Assembly (NCBI GenBank): GCA_020639155.1
Contig: JACKHF010000001.1
Coordinates: forward strand, 124,001 to 188,000
Reading direction: 5' to 3'
Source: Phycisphaeraceae bacterium
GTDB taxonomy: Bacteria; Planctomycetota; Phycisphaerae; Phycisphaerales; UBA1924
DNA length: 64,000 bases
The position numbers and the translations under genes were made by a program. Position 1 is the stretch's first letter. Every line of letters begins with the position of its first letter. Positions 18,701 through 26,815 of this stretch are shown here, in pieces. The notes beneath the pieces were generated by a model, which saw only the letters and a list, made by a program, of their open reading frames with translations, searched no databases and was not told the origin of the DNA.

Positions 18701-19042
18701 ACGCTGCGATCTTCCTTCATCCGCCCGTTCGGCTCAATGCCCGGGCCGCCACTGATACGATTGCTCTCCCGATCCAGTCACGGCTGGCGCCTGTCGGGCC
18801 TGAATAATGGGCCTACTGAGCACAAATTTCAACCCAATGGGCAAAACAGACCCTCAAAGACGCTGGATCGACACCCAAGACGACATTCTACGACACATCA
18901 AGCCCCCTGAAGCGACCACATCGCACCGGTATGGTGGGGCTGACGCTTCGCTCTCAGACCAGATGCCGCAGCTCGAACGCATCCAGCTTGTTTGCCGACC
19001 AGCACCAATCGGTCTACTATCGGCCCTGCTTTGCGCAGCGGA

Positions 19043-19116
19043 GCGGGCGTAGCTCAACTGGATAGAGCACCTGACTACGGATCAGGAGGTTGAGGGTTCG
19101 AATCCTTCCGCCCGTG
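19043..19116 (+). tRNA. tRNA-Arg (anticodon ACG)
   Basis: The full cloverleaf folds: acceptor GCGGGCG/CGCCCGT, D-arm GCTC/GAGC, anticodon stem CCTGA/TCAGG with loop CTACGGA, a 5-nt variable loop and T-arm GAGGG/CCTTC around TTCGAAT. The anticodon ACG should be edited to ICG by TadA and read CGU/CGC/CGA. CCA is not encoded. The first acceptor pair is G-U rather than G-C, and the gene directly borders the AT-richer TcmP cassette. Confidence 0.95.
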
Positions 19117-19134
19117 TTCTTTTTCGCTCTGCTA

Positions 19135-20307
19135 TTAATCTAGCTCAAATAGTGATCTATCGGGTTGCCTTGTGCGGGCAATCCTGCTGGGTTTTGATGA
19201 GTCTGGGAAGAACGCAATCCGCATTGTTTCGTCTTTGTATGTGCCACTTCTGCGATTCTGAGGTGGCGAAAGGACATGTATCCTGTTAGCTTTTTCAAGA
19301 GTTGCCAGTGTTTTTCGATATTTATAGCAAGGGGTATGGACTAGTACAAACTCTTCAATCTCACGAATGGTCATGGTCCGTTCATTGAGTTCGTTCATCA
19401 AAACACTTGCTAACCACTTGTCATCAAGCTTCGAAAGCAGAATCAGTTGATCTCCACCGAAGCGGTCAGAAAATCGAAAAGACCCTGAAGCATCAACTTT
19501 GTGCATTGCACGTTTCATTTCTTTTACACCATGAATATTGTTTGTGCAAAAAAAGAGCCAGTTCAACAGCTTTTCTTCCTTATTATGCATGGCAAAATGG
19601 AGGACATACTTTGCCCCAGCCTTTGTTCTCAGCGCATCTTTGTAAAGGTCTAAAAAATACTTCTCTCGCTTTTCCTTTGGTAGATCAATGCATTGGCGCC
19701 AACTATCCGAGCCAACTGCTGCTGTCAAGGCCGATGCTTTATTGTTGTCCGTAATAAAACGATTCAAATGATCCCAGTTTAAGTATGAAAAGACCTCGCA
19801 CATGGGCATAGCAAGGAGTGATTGAACCATTTCGATTGTCACTTCACCATAACCAAACTGGTCAAGGAAGAATATGGCTGGGCCAAAGCCCTCTTTTCCA
19901 TTTGACGCGACTATATCTGGAAGCAACTCTTTGCAGTCACCACATCGTTTGTTTACTTTTTTGACAGACTGTGCAGACAAAATGCGATCATGTCTTGCTT
20001 CAATTTCATTTGAAAGCGAAGCAAACCTCTGAGTGTCAATCTCGATGAAAAAGAACTCTACTGGAATAGGTATGTCCTGAGAGTGCTTGATTACACTCTC
20101 AATTGCAAGGATTGGACTGCCTGGCTGACCGTCTTTGTACACGCCCGGCCCAGCAAAGCCATCGACAAAGCGAATCACTGTTGAACCAGGAAACTTGGCT
20201 GATTGGCGAGAAAGGATCGGAACCCACGCTTTCAAATACTCTACCAGTATTTGGTGTTTGGCGAGTGTATGCGGCTCTGCATCCCAGATTGTCCCCAAGC
20301 TAGACAT
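19135..20307 (-). CDS. tcmP: Three-Cys-motif partner protein TcmP
   Basis: The 390-residue protein belongs to the family that accompanies phage Gp37/Gp68-type proteins. Its core looks like a Rossmann methyltransferase: glycine-rich loop VDGFAGPG (48-55), an acidic strand end FFIEID (86-91) and a motif-IV-like FLDQFGY (147-153). The family's usual DPFG appears here as DQFG. The C-terminal half (about 190-340) is Lys-rich. It starts at an ATG at 20307, overlapping the end of the upstream gene by 8 nt, with AGGAGG just before it. Translation is therefore coupled. Its base composition is clearly more AT-rich than the flanks. A role in nucleic-acid modification, possibly phage-related, is inference only. 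Confidence 0.88.
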   Translation of the reverse strand: MSSLGTIWDAEPHTLAKHQILVEYLKAWVPILSRQSAKFPGSTVIRFVDGFAGPGVYKDGQPGSPILAIESVIKHSQDIPIPVEFFFIEIDTQRFASLSNEIEARHDRILSAQSVKKVNKRCGDCKELLPDIVASNGKEGFGPAIFFLDQFGYGEVTIEMVQSLLAMPMCEVFSYLNWDHLNRFITDNNKASALTAAVGSDSWRQCIDLPKEKREKYFLDLYKDALRTKAGAKYVLHFAMHNKEEKLLNWLFFCTNNIHGVKEMKRAMHKVDASGSFRFSDRFGGDQLILLSKLDDKWLASVLMNELNERTMTIREIEEFVLVHTPCYKYRKTLATLEKANRIHVLSPPQNRRSGTYKDETMRIAFFPDSSKPSRIARTRQPDRSLFELD

Positions 20308-21037
20308 AGGCCTCCTCAACCACTCGAATGCCATTCGGCATCTCATCCCAAGTTTGGCCATCGAGGATGCGCCCTGTTCGTTTCTTATTCACTCCACCCC
20401 ATTGCTTAAAGAAGAATGGCACTTCCATTTCAGTGCACCTGTCGCGTATCTCTCGAACCCAATCTACACTCATTGGCCTAGACTTTGGACCGCTTTCTCC
20501 ACCCACAATGACCCAGTCGATGCCGCGCAAAGGGATGCGTGGAACTCGACCAATGAGTGGTTCAACGGACAAAAATCGTATATATGCTGGCACTTTTGCT
20601 AACTGTGCAATCCTGTGGCGGACCCGATTGTCCTCGACGCTCGTCCCCATCCAAATGTTCTCAGTCCATTCGAGCTCATCGGATAACTCAGCTGTTCTTT
20701 CTGGCCTCTTAGTTAGAACTTGAAAGGTATGTTGAGGACAAGCATTCATCACAGAAAAAACTTCCTGAATAAAACTCAATGGAACTTCAGGATGAAACAA
20801 ATCACTCATTGAGTTTACAAAGATAACACGAGGCTTCTTCCATTGCAACGGGATAGGAACAGATGTCTGGTGGAGAGTGAGTTTGAAGCCATTCTGGTAT
20901 TGCGGCTTGCCCATAGCCTTGAGCCGCTTCGACATCCTCTCAGCATAGCAGTTCTTACACCCGGCACTGACCTTTGTGCAGCCTGTGACCGGATTCCAAG
21001 TCGCTTGAGTCCACTCGATTGTGGAGTTCCCTGCCAT
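20300..21037 (-). CDS. Phage Gp37/Gp68-family (DUF5131) three-Cys protein
   Basis: The 245-residue protein carries the family-defining cysteines C20-x6-C27-x2-C30 (GCTKVSAGCKNCYAE). The body alternates strands and helices like a TIM barrel: RVIFVNSMSDLFH, FQVLTKRPER, IWMGTSVEDN, IRFLSVEPLIG, WVIVGGESGP and FFFKQWGG. The resemblance to spore-photoproduct-lyase-type radical-SAM enzymes suggests an iron-sulfur cluster on the three cysteines, though the spacing differs from the classic CxxxCxxC. The protein is complete. The gene is first in a two-gene transcript with tcmP and has its own promoter with an operator-like palindrome. No other phage gene is nearby. Its reaction is unknown. Confidence 0.88.
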   Translation of the reverse strand: MAGNSTIEWTQATWNPVTGCTKVSAGCKNCYAERMSKRLKAMGKPQYQNGFKLTLHQTSVPIPLQWKKPRVIFVNSMSDLFHPEVPLSFIQEVFSVMNACPQHTFQVLTKRPERTAELSDELEWTENIWMGTSVEDNRVRHRIAQLAKVPAYIRFLSVEPLIGRVPRIPLRGIDWVIVGGESGPKSRPMSVDWVREIRDRCTEMEVPFFFKQWGGVNKKRTGRILDGQTWDEMPNGIRVVEEAYV

Positions 21038-21098
21038 GTGGGCCTCTTTCGTTACAACCAGTTAACAGCAAAACGACTAAATCGGGATGTCGGGACAC

Positions 21099-21114
21099 GA
21101 ATCGCGAACGATTC
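21099..21114. promoter_or_regulatory. Operator-like inverted repeat upstream of the Gp37/Gp68 gene
   Basis: A perfect 6-bp inverted repeat, GAATCG / CGATTC, has a 4-nt spacer (CGAA). It lies just downstream of the predicted -10 box of the leftward promoter, where a repressor would block initiation. No T run follows, which argues against a terminator. No regulator gene is encoded in the cassette. Confidence 0.45.
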
Positions 21115-21117
21115 TCA

Positions 21118-21146
21118 TTGATAAATGTTAGCATTTTGTTTGACAA
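21118..21146 (-). promoter_or_regulatory. Predicted sigma-70 promoter of the Gp37/Gp68-tcmP transcript
   Basis: On the minus strand TTGTCA (plus-strand 21141-21146) and TATCAA (21118-21123) are separated by exactly 17 nt in an AT-rich stretch. Five of six -35 bases and four of six -10 bases match the housekeeping consensus. The start codon is about 80 nt downstream. Confidence 0.5.
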
Positions 21147-21278
21147 TTGCAACGCAAAAATTATGCCTAATGCATATATTTCCGTGTCAACCCTCGCGGC
21201 TGGCACGGTTTTTCTTTGGGCTGATTGCGCTGGTCAGCTGTGGCTCGTTCAGATATGTGGTCAGAAATGGAGGTCGTC

Positions 21279-21953
21279 ATGGCTCCCCGCGTTGCTGTCG
21301 TTCTCTCGGGTTGTGGGTTCCTCGATGGAGCGGAGATCCACGAGTCTGTGCTAACGCTACTCGCGCTCGACTTGCGCGGGGCTGCGGTGCGCTGCTTTGC
21401 GCCGTCGAAGTCGTTCGATGTCGTAAACCACGCGACACAAGAGTCCAGCGGAGAGACGCGGGACGTGCTGACGGAAGCTGCGCGGATCTGTCGCGGAAAG
21501 ATTGAGGACATCACCAAAGCCAAAGCGTCTGACTTTGACGCTGTGGTCCTCCCGGGCGGGTTCGGTGCTGCCAAGAACCTGTGCACGTTCGCAACGGAAG
21601 GTCCGTCGTGCTCGGTTGATCCGGGTGTTGAGACGTTCCTGACGCAAGCCCACGCGAGCGGGTGCGTGCTCGGGTTCGCGTGCATTGCGCCAGCTCTTTG
21701 CGCCCGCGTCTTCGGAAACCTGCTCCATCCGAACGTGACAATCGGGAACGACGCAGGCACCGCACAGGCTGTGCAGGCGATGGGCGCATCGCACACCAAC
21801 GCGCCGGTGACGGACATCGTGGTTGATGAAGCCAACCGCATTGTGACGACGCCTGCGTATATGTACGACGCGCGGATTAGCGAGGTGCACAAGGGCATCG
21901 ACGCGATGGTCGAGCGCGTGCTGCAGATGGCCAGCGCGAGTGCGGTTGCGTGA
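21279..21953 (+). CDS. elbB: ElbB-like glyoxalase of the DJ-1/PfpI class
   Basis: The 224-residue protein matches ElbB, a class-I glutamine-amidotransferase-like fold with weak glyoxalase activity, once linked to isoprenoid synthesis. It begins VAVVLSGCGFLDGAEIHES and has the nucleophile-elbow region GFACIAPALCARV. LPGGFGAAKNLC and the C-terminal RIVTTPAYMYDA are family blocks. ATG 21279 is selected because GGAGG lies 5 nt upstream; ATG 21267 and a TTG at 21225 are weaker. The stop overlaps the next gene's GTG by 4 nt, which implies co-translation. Confidence 0.9.
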   Translation: MAPRVAVVLSGCGFLDGAEIHESVLTLLALDLRGAAVRCFAPSKSFDVVNHATQESSGETRDVLTEAARICRGKIEDITKAKASDFDAVVLPGGFGAAKNLCTFATEGPSCSVDPGVETFLTQAHASGCVLGFACIAPALCARVFGNLLHPNVTIGNDAGTAQAVQAMGASHTNAPVTDIVVDEANRIVTTPAYMYDARISEVHKGIDAMVERVLQMASASAVA

Positions 21954-22276
21954 TCATCCTGCCCCTCGAACTCGTGCCACTCGTGATGGCGTATGTTGTT
22001 GCCCTCGTCTTCGCTGTCGGCATCGAGTTCGTCGCAGAAAAATGGATGAAGAGATATCCAGCGACGCAGTGCGCACAGTGCGGGTATGACATGCGATCAC
22101 TCCCAGACAAAGCGCGCTGTCCTGAGTGTGGCAGAGTGCATGAACGATCACTTGCAACAGAAATCACATCATCGCAAAGCTATGCGACACTCGATCCTCG
22201 GACATACATGCTTCCGGCTGCTGTGTGCTTCGCACTGCTGATTCTGAAAACAATCGTTCTCCCGCTCCTTAGATGA
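21950..22276 (+). CDS. Small membrane protein with cytoplasmic zinc ribbon
   Basis: The 108-residue protein has a membrane helix at about 8-27, a zinc ribbon with cysteines 41, 44, 57 and 60 (CAQCGYDMRSLPDKARCPEC) and a second helix at about 86-106. This CxxCGYD-L...CPECG ribbon recurs in many planctomycete membrane proteins whose function is not known. It starts with GTG inside GTGA, overlapping the elbB stop by 4 nt. Confidence 0.8.
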   Translation: MIILPLELVPLVMAYVVALVFAVGIEFVAEKWMKRYPATQCAQCGYDMRSLPDKARCPECGRVHERSLATEITSSQSYATLDPRTYMLPAAVCFALLILKTIVLPLLR

Positions 22277-22319
22277 TCCATTTCTCCTGTTCCCGATCAG
22301 ATCATTGAAGCTTTGGTAC

Positions 22320-22538
22320 ATGCTGGACAAACTCCACTTCATCGCGTTTGCAGCCATAGCAATCATGTCGGTCGCGTGCGTTCTTTGTTTACACTTCGTC
22401 GTCTGCACAATCCTGTTGCGGAAGGGATGTCTAGAACGCAGGTACGAGATCATCTCGTGCATTGTGTTCACAACAGCTGCATACTGGTTATGCCTGCTTT
22501 GGTGGGTATTGTTTTTAGGCTATGTAATAGGCGTATAG
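22320..22538 (+). CDS. Small two-helix membrane protein (hypothetical)
   Basis: A 72-residue open frame with two hydrophobic stretches, about 6-30 and 45-70, is separated by a charged turn (RKGCLERRYE). It begins 44 nt after the previous gene on the same strand. The start may be the ATG at 22320 or a TTG at 22305. There is no convincing ribosome site and no recognisable family, so it could be spurious. It ends 1 nt before the end of the converging anti-sigma gene. Confidence 0.4.
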   Translation: MLDKLHFIAFAAIAIMSVACVLCLHFVVCTILLRKGCLERRYEIISCIVFTTAAYWLCLLWWVLFLGYVIGV

Positions 22539-22539
22539 C

Positions 22540-23379
22540 TCATTCACCCAGCGACGCGATCACAACCCGGCGTGACATGTCAGACACCCACACACCACCC
22601 GGTTGTTCGATCGTGATCGCGAACAACGCAGCGTTGCGGATCGCAATCGACGGCTCGATCTGAACAATGGCGCTGCCGTCAGCATCGGTATCGAAGATCG
22701 CACCCGAGACACGCGTTTCGAGTCCTCGTTCGTCAATGATCCAGAGTTGGTACTGCTCTTTCGTTGGATTGTTCGGAGTGAGATGCGCAAACTGCATAAA
22801 CCCTGACTGCTGCGACTCACTCCAGTAGACCTTGCCGGTCACGCCCTTGATCTCGGGATCGTCCCAGTCGCCCCAATCGGCCTCGGCAAGATCGGGTGCA
22901 GACTCAACAAACTGCTGGAGCTGTTCGGAGGCAGTCTGAATGACTGGCGGCGGTACCGGCATAGGACGCGTAAACCACAGCATGGCAGCAATCGCCAGAC
23001 ACGCAGCAGCAGCCAACCAACCAATGAAGCTGGACATTGAGCGAGTAGTAGATGCTGATTGCCTCAGATCTCCATGCAATCGAAGTGGGCTCTCCTCAAT
23101 CTGGTTCTCGTCCCGACCTGACACAGAGAAAGATTCAAGGACATCGACCATGCTCGCACTGAACTGGTCCGGCAGTTCTTCGATCTCATCATCCTTTGTG
23201 AGTGCACGCTCAACTGCCGATGCAGCATATTCATACTCCTCTGTGCGGAGCTGCGGGTACTGCAAGAGCAAGTGATTCAGTTCACGAAGATCATTTTCTG
23301 CAATACAGCCAACAGCCTGATCAATCTGCAGGTCAACAACACGCTCAACAACGTGCTCGGGTGGGTGCTGCGTACTCAC
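22540..23379 (-). CDS. Anti-sigma-K-like factor (RskA family)
   Basis: The 279-residue protein has an N-terminal cytoplasmic sigma-binding part (about 1-85), one membrane helix (about 117-137) and a C-terminal extracytoplasmic domain. The blocks GKVYWSESQQSGFMQFAHL, EQYQLWIID and FAITIEQPGGV are typical of RskA. It should hold the sigma factor inactive at the membrane and release it when cleaved after an envelope or redox signal. Its ATG overlaps the sigma-factor stop by 4 nt (ATGA), the usual arrangement for translational coupling of a sigma factor with its regulator. Confidence 0.9.
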   Translation of the reverse strand: MSTQHPPEHVVERVVDLQIDQAVGCIAENDLRELNHLLLQYPQLRTEEYEYAASAVERALTKDDEIEELPDQFSASMVDVLESFSVSGRDENQIEESPLRLHGDLRQSASTTRSMSSFIGWLAAAACLAIAAMLWFTRPMPVPPPVIQTASEQLQQFVESAPDLAEADWGDWDDPEIKGVTGKVYWSESQQSGFMQFAHLTPNNPTKEQYQLWIIDERGLETRVSGAIFDTDADGSAIVQIEPSIAIRNAALFAITIEQPGGVWVSDMSRRVVIASLGE

Positions 23380-23978
23380 GGCTGCACCTCCACTTTTTGA
23401 ATCGATGTCTGATTATGAATCTGAAGTGCATCGCGTACACGCATCATCCCCCGACGGATGTACGTCTTTATTGTTCCGAGAGGCATGTTGGTCGCGCGGG
23501 CAATCTGCTCGTGCGAGAGCCCTTGAACGACAGACATACGGATGATCTGCTGCTGATCTGGAGAGAGCTCTGACATTGCTGCGAGCACTGCCGACACGTC
23601 ATCCTTCACCTCGCCGGGTGAGGGGACTGGCGCGAAGGTGTCGGGGACTGGTTCAATCATGGCGTGTGCAGATGCAGCAGATGTTCGTTTCCTGATTCGA
23701 TCGATAATCCGTCGTCGCGCAATAGTGGCAACAAATGTTGCTTCACTTCCAAGCTCTGATTTGTATCTGTGGGCGGACTGCCAGATATCAACCAATATGT
23801 CCTGCACGATGTCCTCAGCTTCAGCAGAGGCAAACCCTCGCTTGCGAACAAGCGACCACACGAGACCACCAAAGCTGTCAAGCAGCTCTGAAGCAGCCCC
23901 ATCGTGCCGATCGGCAACGCGCTGGAGAAGCGTGGTGGTCACAGGTTCCGTGCATCCTTCCGAAAATGACTCTGACAA
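23376..23978 (-). CDS. ECF-type RNA polymerase sigma factor (SigK-like)
   Basis: The 200-residue protein has sigma region 2 (about 27-95, with EAEDIVQDILVDIW and TFVATIARRRIIDRIRKR) and region 4 (about 135-190, with QQQIIRMSVVQGLSHEQIA and GTIKTYIRRGMMRVRDAL). It is co-transcribed with the RskA-like anti-sigma factor. The nearest divergent gene codes for a fasciclin-domain secreted protein. In Mycobacterium tuberculosis SigK/RskA control the fasciclin proteins MPT70 and MPT83, so this gene is probably the local regulator of that neighbour. That regulation is inferred. Confidence 0.92.
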   Translation of the reverse strand: MSESFSEGCTEPVTTTLLQRVADRHDGAASELLDSFGGLVWSLVRKRGFASAEAEDIVQDILVDIWQSAHRYKSELGSEATFVATIARRRIIDRIRKRTSAASAHAMIEPVPDTFAPVPSPGEVKDDVSAVLAAMSELSPDQQQIIRMSVVQGLSHEQIARATNMPLGTIKTYIRRGMMRVRDALQIHNQTSIQKVEVQP

Positions 23979-24247
23979 CCGACAAAGTCAGGGTTTGGGT
24001 CAATCTTATTCATGTTTTCGAAGACCGTTGCGTGTTGGATTCACCTGTCGAAACAACTTTGTTTACATAAGTCCATGAGGTTGGATGTTTTTTCGTTGGC
24101 GATTTTCGAAGTCTTCTGAATCCACTTTCCAAGCTGCCTCGAATCCGGTGCGGACGCGTCACAGCAAGGGTTGCTGACGCATGCATCGATGCAAATCACT
24201 CAACTCAGACACCGCCACAGATCATTCAAGAACAAGGAAGAACGAAC

Positions 24248-25213
24248 ATGACACGTATGTACACAACCGCATTCGCAATCCTCGCATGCTCTGGTGCCGC
24301 ACTCGCCCAGTGCTCGTCGACTACGACAGCTTCATCATGCTCAGAATACACAAACGAACACAACGCAACCATCACTCTTGCATCGCATGAGCTTGGTGAC
24401 AACATTGTGCAGACCGCACAGAAGGCTGGCAGCTTCAACACTCTGCTCGCTGCAGCTAAAGCAGCTGGGCTTGTTGATGCGCTGTCAGGCAAGGGGCCTC
24501 TCACTGTCTTTGCACCAACAGATGAAGCGTTCGCCAAACTACCGAAAGGCACCGTTGAAAGCCTGCTCATGCCAGAGAACAAGGAAATGCTCAAATCCGT
24601 GCTGCTGTTCCATGTTGTCAAGGGCGATGTGAGTTCACGCAATGTCACACTTGGCTCTGGTGCAACGTCACTGAACGGTCAGCGCATTGACTTTGCTACC
24701 AACGATAAGGGCGCATGGGTCAACGGCGCCATGGTCACAGCTGCTGACATTGAGTGCACAAATGGCACGATTCACGTGATCGATACTGTCATCCTGCCTG
24801 AGCAGCGCAACATTGTCGAAGTAGCGAACAGTGCCGGATCATTCAACACGTTGCTGACAGCTGCAACACACGCGGGTCTTGCGGGGGCACTCTCGGGCGA
24901 AGGACCATTCACGATTCTCGCTCCGACCGATGAAGCATTTGCAAAGCTGCCCGCGGGCACTGTCGAGTCGCTTCTCAAACCAGAAAACAAGCAGAAGCTC
25001 GCCGAGATCCTGAAGTATCACGTCATCCCGGCAAAGGCCTACTCGACCGATGCCATCGGGATGGGAGCCGGCAAGTCACTACAAGGCAACAGCGTGATGT
25101 TCACTGTTCGTGATGGCCAGCTCTTTGCAGACAATGCTCGCATCATCAAGACCGACATCGATGCGTCCAACGGCGTCATCCACGTCATTGATCGTGTGAT
25201 TCTCCCTGAGTAA
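24248..25213 (+). CDS. Secreted protein with two fasciclin (FAS1) domains
   Basis: The 321-residue protein has a signal peptide ending AALAQ near residue 21. Two FAS1 domains follow, about 50-185 and 187-321. Each has the signature TVFAPTDEAFAKLP or TILAPTDEAFAKLP, an H-box (LLFHVVKG, LKYHVIPA) and the final strand NG-IHVID-VILPE. The two repeats are close in sequence, suggesting a recent internal duplication. FAS1 proteins mediate adhesion or matrix binding. The start ATG has AAGGAAGAA upstream. It is divergent from the SigK/RskA-like pair across 269 nt and ends in a strong terminator. Confidence 0.93.
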   Translation: MTRMYTTAFAILACSGAALAQCSSTTTASSCSEYTNEHNATITLASHELGDNIVQTAQKAGSFNTLLAAAKAAGLVDALSGKGPLTVFAPTDEAFAKLPKGTVESLLMPENKEMLKSVLLFHVVKGDVSSRNVTLGSGATSLNGQRIDFATNDKGAWVNGAMVTAADIECTNGTIHVIDTVILPEQRNIVEVANSAGSFNTLLTAATHAGLAGALSGEGPFTILAPTDEAFAKLPAGTVESLLKPENKQKLAEILKYHVIPAKAYSTDAIGMGAGKSLQGNSVMFTVRDGQLFADNARIIKTDIDASNGVIHVIDRVILPE

Positions 25214-25256
25214 AGCACATTGCATGCTGGAACACCGTTCACAGCAACTGCTTTAC

Positions 25257-25288
25257 ACGAGGCGGGAAACCGCCTCGTTTGTTTTTTG
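25257..25288 (+). terminator. Rho-independent terminator after the fasciclin gene
   Basis: A perfect 9-bp stem (ACGAGGCGG / CCGCCTCGT) closes a GAAA loop and is followed by TTTGTTTTTT. It lies 44 nt after the stop. Confidence 0.9.
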
Positions 25289-25313
25289 GAAACAAGAAGC
25301 AAGCAACTTTTAA

Positions 25314-26726
<1,413 letters not shown>

Positions 26727-26815
26727 CGAGAAGTTCCTCTTTCTGTCCAGCGCTGCCAGGTTCTGATGATTCGAGCCGATTGCTGTGACACACCCGCCCC
26801 AACGAGGGCGATGGT

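Noticed and set aside
21040..21300. Second copy of the tRNA-Arg 3' end as an attachment site
   Set aside because: No stretch matching GGTTCGAATCC or the acceptor end was seen.
23979..24247. SigK-type promoter upstream of the fasciclin gene
   Set aside because: I looked for CCATCC/CCGAAT-like boxes at proper spacing. Only a partial TCGAAT element at a wrong distance was found.
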